From positions 17,317,001-17,381,000 of the forward strand of contig CM077649.1 of assembly GCA_039707465.1 (NCBI GenBank): 64,000 nt of DNA, in the 5' to 3' direction. This DNA is from Rhabdophis nuchalis (lineage: Eukaryota > Chordata > Lepidosauria > Squamata > Natricidae). Below, piece after piece: positions 1 to 11,400 of this stretch. The notes under the pieces were generated by a model, which saw only the letters and a list, made by a program, of their open reading frames with translations, did not search any database and was not told the DNA's origin. The position numbers were made by a program, and so were the translations under genes. The stretch's first letter is position 1. Every line of letters begins with the position of its first letter.

Positions 1-155
1 ACAGTTCTTCAGGATAACATGCTTTTCATGTGAAGGGGCTAATCATTAGTCTGCCTTATCCTTAGGCAGAGCTAGGTGGACATTTGGCCAGTACGTTGTA
101 GGACTGCCAAGCTGTCCCTAAGTTTGGAAGGTTGAGCTGTGAAGTGCCTTGTAAG

Positions 156-240
156 CTTATATTTATTTATTAAATTTATATGCCATCCACCTTGCAGTTC
201 AATGGCAACTGTGGGTAGCCTATAACTTTAATCAATAAAG
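156..240 (-). repeat. Possible LINE/SINE 3'-tail fragment
   Basis: A TTTATTTATTAAATTTATA run followed by GCCATCCACCTTG resembles the reversed 3' tail (TATAAAT plus A-rich) seen on L2-type elements elsewhere in the window. Short and diverged. The rest of 1-500 shows nothing I recognise. Confidence 0.3.
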
Positions 241-508
241 ATAAGGTAAGCTACAAGACACTTCACACCATCAGTGTGCAGTCATGAATGCCAAAGTAGG
301 ATTTTATCGCTCTGATAGGATTTTTGTATGAATTTTTATATGAAATGGAGAGATGTTCCACTTACTTGTCACAAGAAACAAAATGTTTGAGGTGAAGCTG
401 AATCTTTATGGGACTGCAATCCTGTATGAGCCATATGGCCCATGCATTTGACCAGGCAAGGCACTTGAGAATCCTGAATCTGATAAAACAGCAGTCCAAA
501 CTCTAGAT

Positions 509-873
509 CAGGGGTCTCCAACCTTTGCAACTTTAAGTCTGAAGGTCTTCAGCTCCCACTTTTTTTAAAAAAAAGTGACGTTTACTAGGAAGCAGCTGTT
601 GTACCCTTTTAAATAGGTCAGGATCATAAAGTGTTTATTTGTTAGTGGAATATCTATTGATTTTAAAATTAAATGTAGAGACCACTTTTTCTATGGAGAA
701 CTGTGGCCTAAGATTATAGGCACACTTAAACTGTACTGCAGGTGTCTCCAACCTTTGCAACTTTAAGTCTGAAGGACTTCAGCTCCCAGACTTCTCCAGC
801 CAGCTTTGCTGGCTGGAGAATTCTGGGAGCTGAAGTCCTTCAGACTTAAAGTTGCAAAGGTTGGAGACTCCTG
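509..873. mobile_element. Composite foldback hAT element, TSD CTCTAGAT
   Basis: An exact 8-bp direct repeat CTCTAGAT (501-508 and 874-881) flanks 365 bp that starts CAGGGGTCTCC and ends GGAGACTCCTG. Inside are a single left arm (about 509-560), about 175 bp of AT-rich filler, and then a complete foldback copy from 739. The 8-bp duplication and CAG...CTG ends are hAT features. Confidence 0.8.
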
Positions 874-1869
874 CTCTAGATGACACTCAGAGCCTTAGGA
901 ATGGTCTATAAATGTTTCATTATCTAATGTAACCTAGACAAAATAATTAAAAAACATAACCTTACTTATTCTGTATTGTATGAGTCTTTGAACTGGACTA
1001 TAATATTGTCTCTCAATTTCAAGTATTATTTACAGATATTGGTAATTTACTTTTACTTTCTGATTTCATGGAACATATTATTTCATTTATGCAGCAATAA
1101 ACAACTACTACCATTCAATAAACAGCATCTTCTCATGACACTCCATATTTGTAGTAAGCCCATGCAACATATCAATATGAAATTGGCAATATTCCACATT
1201 GCTGTGGTAGTACAATTCAGATGAATATTTTAAAACATTAATTCATTAGTGATGATTTTCCTGAAGTTAGTGAGCCATCTGGTGGTTTAGACCATAAACT
1301 TCACTTCTTATTTTTCTATTTTTAAGGGGTTTTTTTTCCAATTGCTGACATGTTCAGCACTTTTTGAAATAGGTATACAGCTTAAAAAGTAAGAATGCTA
1401 CAATAATGTTTTTCATTGTCTACACATTTCTTCATGATAGTTTGAATTTTATCAACAGAATTAGAATTGTGCCTACAATTCTAGAACTAGCAAGCACTAA
1501 TTAATAGAATAGAATGCAAATTATTTCATAAACTTTCCAGTGTGTCAGACATCCCTCAGGAACTAAGAGTTATGGGGTTAATTTATAAAGCCATTTAATG
1601 GGGCGAAATATTCTTAATTCCTTCAAAACTCTCCATGAGATGGTTTGATTGAACAATGGTTTCAAAATTTTATTTGCAACATTACAACTAAATGAACAAC
1701 TACAAGAAATGTGTACAAATTCTTCCATCTTGGATGTGACTGACTCAATCAGTACCATTCTCAGTCGAAACAATAGTCGTTCGCAGATTGCACTAATTAG
1801 TATGACTCCTTAATTCCCACTTAGCATAATATTTGAATGCAATTAATATATGTTAAGCATGATTTATGG

Positions 1870-1990
1870 CAGGGGTCCCCAACCTTTGCAACTTTAAGTC
1901 TGAAGAACTTCAGCTCCCAGCTTTGCTGGCTGGAGAAGTCTGGGAGCTGAAGTCCTTCAGACTTAAAGTTGCAAAGGTTGGGGACCCCTG
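1870..1990. mobile_element. Foldback hAT MITE, TSD ATTTATGG
   Basis: Near-perfect inverted repeat starting CAGGGGTCCCC and ending GGGGACCCCTG, about 50-bp arms around a short loop. It is flanked by identical 8-bp ATTTATGG at 1862-1869 and 1991-1998. Non-coding; open frames across it are artefacts. Confidence 0.88.
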
Positions 1991-2359
1991 ATTTATGGTA
2001 TAACATTTGTCATTATTTTCTATTTAAAAAACAAGAGACACTAAATTACCACCTGGAAGTAAATGAACTGGAATTCAACAGGACTTGCTTTTGGGCAGTG
2101 ACATAACAAGATTATGCGTTCTGTTAGTTGTCTATTATACCTACCATAACCAAATGTTTTTAAATCATAAATTAAATTCCACAGATTTCAATGAAGCTTA
2201 AGCATGGCTTCATTTGTAATTAGTTTAATTATGAAAGAAGTTCATTTAACAGCACAATCTCAGTTTATTAGGCAGTCCAATCATATGCTGGTTATCAAAT
2301 TTATACCATATGTAAAATATGCCTCATGTACAACGTAATTTATAGTGTAATTCTTACCT

Positions 2360-2528
2360 AAGGTAAAGGTTCCCCTTGCACATATGGGCTAATCATTCCC
2401 GACTCTAGGGGGCGGTGCTCATCTCTGTTTCAAAGCCGAAGAGCCAGTGATGTCTGAAGACGTCTTCGAGGTCATGTGGCTGGCATGACTAAATGCCAAA
2501 GGCGCACAGAATGCTGTTACCTTACCTA
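2360..2528 (-). mobile_element. tRNA-derived SINE, 3' part, antisense
   Basis: Reverse of the 3' half of the SINE seen complete at 28886-29235: the CTTTACCTT end, CATATG..., GACTCTAGGGGGCGG, TGAGCACCGCC-type block and the GGCATGACTAAATGCC segment are shared. The tRNA-like head is missing (5' truncation). Confidence 0.7.
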
Positions 2529-2675
2529 TATATGTATTATAAATACATTCTGATTTAATCTTAAATCCGTGTTTACATAACATTTAGTATTTTAATATAA
2601 AAATGTATCAGGATTTGCATTCATTTTATAAACAGTTTCTTACATAACATATATATTCACAGTTGCTTTTTTTTG

Positions 2676-2752
2676 TAAAATACTGATAGCAATAGCACTT
2701 AGACTTATATACCACCTCAGTGCTTTACAGCCCTCTCTAAGCAGTTTACAGA
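2676..2752 (-). repeat. Non-LTR retroelement 3' tail (CTCTCTAAGCAGTTTACAG type), antisense
   Basis: Reads in reverse as ...AGAGAGGGCTGTAAAGCACTG...TATATAAGTCTAAGTGCTATTGCTAT. The same tail occurs in + orientation at about 42030-42090. It is a widespread squamate retroposon tail; family not assigned. Confidence 0.55.
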
Positions 2753-4287
2753 TAAGAAAAATACTAATGCTTCCAAAAGAAACTGAATTCATACAGTAGT
2801 AAAACATTAGGAAACTGATGGTTTTTAATGCTTAGAGTGCCATCTGGTGGAAAAAATATTTTCAAAATAGTTTTAAGGTGGTCTGCATTTTTTAAACTAT
2901 CAATATAGTACTGAGTACATGTGATCATAAAGTATTTGATAAGTAGCTAGTTTGCTGAATTTTCAATAGGGAGATAGATAGATATACTAATGCTAGTAAT
3001 TTTAAGTTGTAAAATACCTTTTTAAGGAAATCTATACACATTGGTTCAATTTGTAGGGTGTTTGTTAGGAACTGGGCAATAAGCTTGAAAATATTTGCTT
3101 CATATTAAGTATGCTTATGAAAACAGTGAAAACAATCTTTATTCATTTTGGATTATATCCTACAGAATTCAAGGTACTTACTTTCAAGCAAAAATAACAG
3201 TAGATTTCATCATTTTTCCAAATTAATAAATTAACACAAAAATATTTGTTCTAATGAAAACTCACAATTTTATAGGTGACTCCAGGAAACTAAAAATGAA
3301 ACAATCAAATTTGAAATTAAGTACTTCCCTTTTCTTAGATACTATACAGAATCTTTAGTCTGTTTGCTAACACTATATAGTAACATTTTTAGAAGGAATA
3401 AATCCAGGGTACTGGATTTTGTGCTGATACAAATATATCTTATGATATAATTATAGTTTCTCTCACTAATGCTGTATGGCTTGGTGGATAAAAAAGCTAA
3501 TAATCGATCTTGTTTAAATATATTATCCTTGTCCAACAATAAGCAAAAATAATAGATGAACAAAACTTGTATCTAATGGAATAAAACCCTGAAAGAAAAG
3601 CTTGAGGGGGCAGTCTAGAAATCTAATAAAATAAATAATGATAATAAATGTTCAGTCAAAGAGTTTTTATTATAGTGCAAACTTTGGGAGTAAGGAAAAC
3701 ACTGTTAAAGTGATGGAAAAAGAATTATAATGAAGGAATGGAAGATAAATTATTGAATGAAAAAGACTGATTTATAACAAAAATACGCATGCAGGAAATA
3801 CTAATTATACAACAATAACCCCCATACATACATGTATTCAACTGTGATGCAAAAATAGCCATGGCCTTTGGATCTAGGGAGCAAATCCCTACAGGCAGAT
3901 GGCAACAACGTGGTCTTTGTACAAAGGCCAAATGAAGAAAAACAACATAACCCACTATGAATATTACTCTCATGTACAGATGATGCAATAGAAGACTTTG
4001 GAACCAAAGCATTACTTATTCCAGACGTGTCTCGGGGAAGAGTCTTTATCCTAAGTCTCTGGAAGCCTATCTTAACTGGGATGGGGGAACGCAGAAACCA
4101 TGCAATCAAAACAGAAATCCCAAGCCTGATGCATACAAAGAATTAAGTGGATTAGCTGTACTGCTAGAGCTCGTTTGGAAAACTGTACCTGCGTAAGTGT
4201 TTCTGCTTGTTACCTAAAAAGAGTAGGTGTTTCCAATCTATGGGTCGGTAACAGTCTATACACGCAGGCTATAATAGTACACTAGGT

Positions 4288-4419
4288 CAGGGGTCTGCAA
4301 AGTCGGCTCTTTTAAGACTGGTGGACTTCAACTCCCAGAGTTCCCCAGCCAGCATAGCTGGGGAACTCTGGGAGTTGAAGTCCACCAGTCTTAAAAGAGC
4401 CGACTTTGCAGACCCCCTG
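4288..4419. mobile_element. Foldback hAT MITE (GTCTGCAAAGTCGGCTC subtype), TSD CACTAGGT
   Basis: Inverted repeat from CAGGGGTCTGC to GCAGACCCCCTG, with the GGACTTCAACTCCCAGAG arm. It is flanked by exact CACTAGGT at 4280-4287 and 4420-4427. The same subtype recurs at 42989-43098 and 50994-51128. It lies about 1 kb upstream of the ADAMTS1 TATA-like box. Confidence 0.88.
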
Positions 4420-5242
4420 CACTAGGTACAATTAGAACTATAAAGGAAAAAAAGCTAGATAGAGGTAACTTTTTCTGCTTACAACTAACCAAGCTCCCTT
4501 GAACACATGCTATCCCTTTAAGTAAGTTTCTTGGAACCAAATAATAAGGGCTTTGTTTTTTAGGTCCAAAACAGAAAGGTGTAAATATTGTGCCTTGGTC
4601 CCCTGTGCTTTCTTCTTTGAAACATTACCCAGTGTTTCACTAGGTGAGATGAACACAATAGAAAGTCACTTCATGTGGTGGACGCCTATGAATGCAGGGC
4701 ATGCAGTGCCCTCACATTCACCTGTTCTAGCACTGAGGTATATTGAGCAGTTGTGCTACAATTGTGCCTTAGCTTTAGAAAACTTTTCTGAAACGTACAA
4801 CTAACGTGTAAAATATCTCGTACCCCTTCATTGTGCTCTGCTGTCCTAAAAACCTTGGCTCTCAAAAGGGCTTGGAATAGCCAGGGCGGTGGAAGGAAAA
4901 AGGCTCTGGCACAGAACTTGGAATGGAAGGGATTCAAGGAAATCTCCCCTCCTGGAAAAAGAGAAACCGCAGCAGCTCCTACGCGGAAAACTTGAGTTGC
5001 AGAGGAGCGTAAACTGCGCTAGGGGAAGAGTAAAAGGGCTGCCAAGGCAGGGTAGCTTTGGGGGGGGGGGGGGTAGTAGCGTGAGCGGGTAAAGCCAAGC
5101 AACTATTTTTGCCCCCTCCTCAGTTCTCTCTCTCTCTTCGGGCCATCTACGGCTGATCGCCAGAAAGAGGCGGTTGGGGCACCGTTGCCGCGCTGACTTT
5201 ACGCACAAATGAGCTCAAGCCGATTCCCGCCTCCACGACAGA

Positions 5243-5276
5243 GGGGGGGTTGGGGGGGTGGGGTAAGGGGGGGGGG
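5243..5276 (+). promoter_or_regulatory. G-quadruplex-capable G tract in the ADAMTS1 core promoter
   Basis: Four G runs of 7, 7, 4 and 10 are separated by loops of 2, 1 and 3 bases, ending 13 bp before the TATA-like box. This satisfies the usual G3+ quadruplex pattern with very short loops. A second G run lies at about 5059-5073. Structure formation is an inference. Confidence 0.6.
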
Positions 5277-5289
5277 CGGACCTTCTCCT

Positions 5290-5295
5290 TATAAG
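5290..5295 (+). promoter_or_regulatory. ADAMTS1: TATA-like box of ADAMTS1
   Basis: TATAAG lies about 315 bp before the first start codon. A start of transcription about 25-32 bp downstream, near 5315-5325, would give a 5' UTR of about 285 nt. No ATG occurs between that point and 5605, so no upstream AUG precedes the coding start. The transcription start itself is inferred. Confidence 0.65.
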
Positions 5296-5604
5296 TGCAA
5301 GCGCGCGCTGCCTTCGCTCCCACACTCGAGGCGAAGAGCCGAGGCTCGCTTATCGCTTTAGCTCTCCTTCAGGACTTGGCCAGTGAACTCAGGGCGCGCG
5401 GAAAGGAGCCCCTTTTGCAAGCGCTCTTCTCCGCCCTAGGCCGTTCCAAGCAGCGCATTGAGCTCGGGCTCTTTAAAAAAAAAGGGCTCTCTGCCCGGCG
5501 CTGCTAAGGCGCCGTTTGCTTGTCCTGCATTCAACGTTTTCCAAAAACTCCTCGTCGTTCATTTTGTTCGTTCTTTTTCCTCTCTGGTCGCCTCGCGCGC
5601 TGCG

Positions 5605-6217
5605 ATGCGCTGCAGCATGAAGGGAGCGAAGGCATGCCTGGCGCTGAGTACGCTCTTGCTCTCGCTGGGTGCTCGAGGCGGCCCTTCTTCGCCCCGAGAG
5701 GAGGAGCTGGTGGCGCCCGTGAAAGTGGATTCCCAGCGAGCGGCCGGCGAGCAGTTCTACCGCTTGGACGCCTTTGGCGAGCGCTTCCGTTTGGAGCTGA
5801 AGCCCGACGACAGCTTCTTAGCTCCGGCTCTGACGTTCCAGTATGTTGGCAGCCGCCCCCGAGGCCCGAGGGAGGAAGAGGCCCACCAAGCGCTCGGCGC
5901 GAACTTAGCCGGCTGCTTCTATTCCGGCACGGTCAATGGGGATCCGGCCTCGGCCGCAGCGCTCAGCCTCTGCGGGGGGATCCGCGGCGCCTTCTACCTG
6001 CGCGGCTCAGACTATCTCATTCAGCCGGCCAACGTCTCCCAGGCTGCAGGAGGGGAGCAACAGCCTCAGCTCCACCTCCTGAGCCGTTCTCGCCAGAGCC
6101 CCGTCCCCCGTGGCAGCGGGGCTAAGTGCGAGGTGCCCGACTCCGACGAAACTTCGGTCTCCAGAGGGCGGCGGCGCCCAGGGGAAAAGCAGCCGGCGGA
6201 CTACGCGACCCGCGCAG
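5605..6217 (+). CDS. ADAMTS1: ADAMTS1 exon 1: signal peptide and prodomain
   Basis: Encodes residues 1-204 and the first base of codon 205. A hydrophobic run rich in Leu ([13 protein letters not shown]) follows the basic MKGAK start and is the signal peptide. The rest is the inhibitory prodomain, with one N-glycosylation sequon (NVS) and a likely cysteine-switch Cys in [10 protein letters not shown]. The donor is GCAG|GTATTA. The exon sits in CpG-rich DNA; long overlapping frames here on both strands are shadows of this exon. Confidence 0.95.
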
Positions 6218-8211
6218 GTATTACTCTCCCTGCACCGCTCCTCTCTTCGTCGCCCTTGTCCGAGCAAGGAGCATAGCTCCTGGGAGCAGCAGTGACGATG
6301 CTGCGAGGCACGCATGCGCCCCAGACGCAGAGGTTTCAATGCGTTCGGAATGGTCCAAAAAAAAAAAAAAAGGTCACGTTTCGACGTGCTGCTATTGGTC
6401 ACTCTAAAAGATGAGGTCATAAATGAAGGCGTTGAAAAAAAGTTCTACATCGATCAGAATTTCATGGCTTTTCATGTTGGAAAGTAGTGGGATTTAGGGA
6501 GGTGGTGTTGATCCCGGGTATCTACGTTAAATTAGCGACTTCTCGAGTCCAGCTATTTGGAGGGAAGTCTAAGATTTTGATTGCAATGGACAGAATTTCC
6601 CAATAGTCTCAGGGTAAGGATTTACGAATGGGAGCAAATCCGGTTAACTACGTGGGATTAACTGTCTGGAGATTCTCAGCCATCCAGGTCATAGTTGTCC
6701 CAAAGGTGCTTTTTCAAGAGGCAACTGGACTTTCTTGCTTTTCTTTGAAGACGTTTCGCTTCTCGTCCAAGAAGCTTCTTCAGAGCTGAAGAAAAAGCAC
6801 CTTTGAGACACGTGGGATTAACGTTTCTCTATAAACATAGGAGAAGATGCTTAAAGTGGAGAAGCCTGGAGTGTGAGACCCTCTTAGGCTAAATAGTGTG
6901 TGACATACGATTAGTGAAAGACATTTTGTAACAAACATTTCAGATGTTACTGGTTGATGACAGCTTGTGCATATCTACTCAAAAGTGGTCCTTCTGAACC
7001 ATACTGGGTATGTCTAATTTAATGAAAAGAAGGACCAGGGGAGACATGATAGCAGTGTTCCAATATCTCAGAGGGTGCCACAAAGAAGAGGGAGTCAAAC
7101 TTCTCCAAGGCACCTGAGGGCAGGACAAGAAGCAATGGGTGGAAACTAATCAAGGAGAGAAGCAATTTAGAACTAAGGAGAAATTTCCTGACAGTTAGAA
7201 CAATTAATCAGTGGAACAGAAGTTGCCTCCAGAAGTTGTGAATGCCCCAACCCTGGAAGTCTTTAAGAAGATGTTGGATAGCCCTTTGTCTGAAATGGTA
7301 TAAGGTTCCTGCCTACGCAGGGGGTTGGACTAGAAGACCTACAAGGTCCCTTCCACCTCTGCTATTGTATTGTATTGTATTATTGAACCTGTATTTTGTG
7401 AGATGCACCTAATGAGATTATAATATTTAATGCAATAAGGAAAATGCAGTCAGAAAACAACAATGCCCTACATGGAAAATATGTGCCTGAATTTGCATCA
7501 CATGGCTTACTGAATTCACCTTGTTGTCTGGTGCAGTGCATATATGTTTCATATATATGGTCTTTGCATTCATGGTAAACTGAAATATGATTAGCTGGTT
7601 TATGGTTTAGTTTGTCAAATTATACTTTGATAGTGTGAATACTGTAGTGTATAGCTGTTTAAAGATAATATGAAATACCCTTGCAATCAAAGGGATATAT
7701 TTTCTCGCTGAACATAATGTAATGTCTACTTAGAATGCCACTGAGTTAAATGCAGCAAAAGAAAGAATGCATAAGATTCTACTGTTGTTATAACATTATC
7801 AGTCAAAGAGCAATTCAGTTAAAACTTGTTTTGCATGTCTAGGTTTACAATGCTCTACTCACTCTTAATTGGGAAATTTGGAGTTATTCTGCTCTCTCTA
7901 ATTACTTTCAGTTCCATTGGTAGGAATCAGTACCTAGAATCTAGGCCCTAGTTGAATATCCTAAAGGGATTATTTATCTATTATTTTACATTGTAATTTC
8001 CACAATGTTATGTTTTAGATCTACTAGCATAATAATCACTAGAGCTAGACTCAAAAAACTAAGCAAGTTTAGACCTAGTCAGTAGCTCGGGGATATATAT
8101 ATATCAGTGTTTATGTCAGAGCACCTGGTATGCCCAAATATGGGAGGAAGGGAACATACTGCTACCCATTTTGCCTTTCAGCTCCAACCTAGGAGCCTTC
8201 AGCACAAATGC

Positions 8212-8242
<31 letters not shown>

Positions 8243-8400
8243 TGTATGTAGCTCAAGGCATAGGGAAGCCTGCTTCGAATGCTGGAAAGCACCAGTTCAA
8301 ATCCCTGTAGGAAAGTATGGCCAGCTGACGAGGGCTAAGGAGCCCGAAATGGATCCATCCTGGTCTCTTAATTAATTATTAATCATCCCTTAAAAAATTT

Positions 8401-8443
<43 letters not shown>

Positions 8444-11400
8444 ATACATACATACATACATACATACATACATACATACATACAAACAAACAAATAAATA
8501 AATAAATAAATAAATAAATAAATGCATATGGGAGTACTTTGCCATAAAAAATCCTAGAAGGCAATGGCAAAATACTCCCATATTTTTGGCAAGAAAACTA
8601 GACAGATGTGTTCATGTAGTCATTTGAAGGCAAGTTCAATTCAAAGAGGACTTTAAAGCTTTTGGTTCTATTCATATAAAGGTATCATAACGTTTCTTTA
8701 ATCAGATGCCTTCTAATATATATTGGATTTCAACTTCCAGAATTGATATCCATTGGCCTTTCTGCCTTGTTGGAATTACAATAAATATTTGTAGGATACT
8801 AGCTTGCAGAATACTTGCAATTAAAGATGTGCAATATTTACCAATTTTGGAGCAGGTGATTCTGAAGATCTTTATGCTAAACCCCATCTAGGTTACGCTG
8901 TTTTTGGATGGTGGTTGGTGCTGATTCAAGGACAGTCCACTCTCAGATCCTCAGGTGTTTATTATTGTATTGGCTTCCCATGTAGAAAGCCACAAACATA
9001 AGATATTAATATATAGGATTTTTATGTGACAACAAACAAGTTTTTTTATGGGAAAGCCTATCTTTCAAGTACTGTAATTTAACAGAGAAGTCTCTTTCAA
9101 GTCGAAATGCATTCTTGATTAATTCATGAACACATTTGTGTAGTTACCTCAACAGCCAAATAGAAATGGTTTACTACTCCCATTCTTCCAGCATGATTAT
9201 TTTTTAGTTCCCAATCAATTGATGTCCCTGAAGAACTCCCATCCAACTTCAGGCCAGGCATAAACCTTGCCAGACCCATCCAATGGGACACCTACATAAC
9301 TGAAGTACATTTAGTTGTAGCAAGTTGAAACTTCTTTCTATTTGATTACTAAACAGGAACTGGAAACTGGAGAAACAAAGTGGGAGTATTTCCCTTTCCA
9401 TGCCCTTGGGAAATTTTGGATCAGATCCAGGCAAAAATCTTTCATTTCAGTAATTTTAATATTTAAGGAGGATCGCTATGAAAATATATTGACAGCAGCA
9501 ATGATTCATGTTGAAAATCCTCAATGGAAATATTTCTTAATAAGCAGTCTGAGGATTTAACCCTTTCTAGTAGGGTTAACATTCATTAATATTCTTTAAA
9601 AACCTTTTTTAAAAGTTCATTTAAAATGAATCAAAAAGAATGGGCTGTTTAGATAATCTTTGTGATTCTCATTCTGGCTTGGCAGTGGTTGATGATTATG
9701 ATTTGCCAATTGTATAAATACTGTTGGGCAATATTGGTAATATATATTTCTTATATTTTGCTATTTTTTAAATATAGGAAATCGGCATATAAGGAAGAAA
9801 AGATTTGTGTCGAGCCCCCGCTATGTGGAAACGTTGCTCGTAGCAGACCAATCTATGGCAGAGTTCCATGGCGGTGGACTGAAGCATTACCTTCTCACAC
9901 TCCTGTCTGTGGCTAGCAGAATGTACAAGCATCCCAGTATCCGGAACCCTATTAATTTGGTGGTGGTGAAAATAATAGTTATCTATGATGAGCAGAGGGG
10001 GCCTGATGTATCTTCAAATGCTGCTCTCTCTTTAAGGAATTTTTGTAACTGGCAAAAGCAGCATAATCCTCCCAGTGACCGGCATGCAGAACACTATGAT
10101 ACTGCAATTCTTTTTACCAGACAGGTAAGGCAAAATATGGGAAAGGCTGGATATGTATAGGTTCCAGTCAATGTAACTTGAACTTTCTTCAATCAGTGGA
10201 TTCAAAAATATTTCTTTTACTTTTACATTTTTTAATTTGAAATATTGCGAAGAGCGTGTCAAAAGTGTAGTTTCTTGGAATGAGCTGGTGCCATAAATTT
10301 AATTTATTACACCTTTAATAGTGTTCCCCATGAAAAATATTTATTGAGTGTTTGATTAGGAAGCTTTATGGTTACATGACCATGAACATCCAGTTTCTTT
10401 CAAGCATTTAGAAGATGATTAGGAGACTGGAGACTAAAACATATGAAGAACGGTTGCAGGAACTGGGTATGTCTAGTTTAATAAAAAGAAGGATTAGGGG
10501 AGACATGATAGCAGTGTTCCAATATCTCAGGGGTTGCCACAAAGAAGAGGGAGTCAAACTATTCTCCAAAGCACCCGAGGGCAGAACAAGAAGCAATGGG
10601 TGGAAACTAATCAAGGAGAGAAGCAACTTAGACTGACAGTTAGGACAATTAATCAGTGGAACAGCTTGTCTCCAGAAGTTGTGAATGCCACAACACTGCA
10701 AGTCTTCAAGAAGATTTTGGATAGCCATTTGTCTGAAATGGTATAGGGTTTTCTGCCTAGGCAGGGAGTTGGTCTAGATGACCTCCAAGGTCCCTTCCAA
10801 CTCTACTATTGTATTGTATGTTTCAAGTCTCTCTCTTGACAAATAGCTGTAAAAATTGAGTGGAGACTATTGTTATCATTTAGAATGTGAGATAATGAAA
10901 TAGTTCATTTAACTAATTCATAGAAACAGTACACTAAATATCTGTTGTAGCATGGTTGTAATGATACTGCAGTCATTATCATCTGTTCCTAATGCTCCTT
11001 CTATATTGAATGACATTTTTTATTTTATTTTGGAAGACACTTACGTTCTTTCCATTATGAAAAGGAATATTGCCAAAATAATTTCATTCTGTCAAACAAG
11101 CTCCTGACCCAATTAATAATGAAAGTACATATTTTCTTTTTATAGGATCTGTGTGGTGCCAAAACATGTGACACTCTTGGGATGGCTGATGTGGGAACTG
11201 CTTGTGATCCAAGCCGCAGTTGCTCTGTCATAGAAGATGATGGCTTGCAAGCTGCTTTTACAACCACTCATGAATTAGGTAATTGAAATTCAGGGGAAAT
11301 TTGTGGCAAGCTTATTTGTTTTAAAAACGTGCCTTATCATATTGGCCTGCAGTTAAGGCTTTAAATCAGTTGTTTCTTGCAGTTCATGTGGTGTAGTTCC

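Larger units (their letters stand above)
882..4279. other. Upstream intergenic DNA, no gene seen
   Basis: Apart from the repeats listed at 1870-1990, 2360-2528 and 2676-2752 this is AT-rich unique sequence. Short open frames lack codon structure and splice-compatible conservation that I can recognise. In mammals ADAMTS5 lies upstream of ADAMTS1, but no ADAMTS5 exon is seen here. Confidence 0.6.
4950..6330. promoter_or_regulatory. ADAMTS1: CpG island over ADAMTS1 promoter and exon 1
   Basis: GC content and CpG density rise sharply compared with the AT-rich flanks. CGs are frequent through exon 1 and its 5' flank and drop off soon after the exon 1 donor. The limits are by eye. This is the only such CpG block attached to a gene in the window. 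Confidence 0.8.

Noticed and set aside
5520..6420. Long open frames overlapping ADAMTS1 exon 1 on both strands
   Set aside because: GC-rich exon 1 gives few stops in other frames; only the frame starting at 5605 has the signal peptide and joins exon 2 in phase.
8379..8581. Tyr/Val/Met- and Ile-rich repeats resembling a membrane peptide
   Set aside because: Translation of the TA, CATA and AAAT microsatellites.
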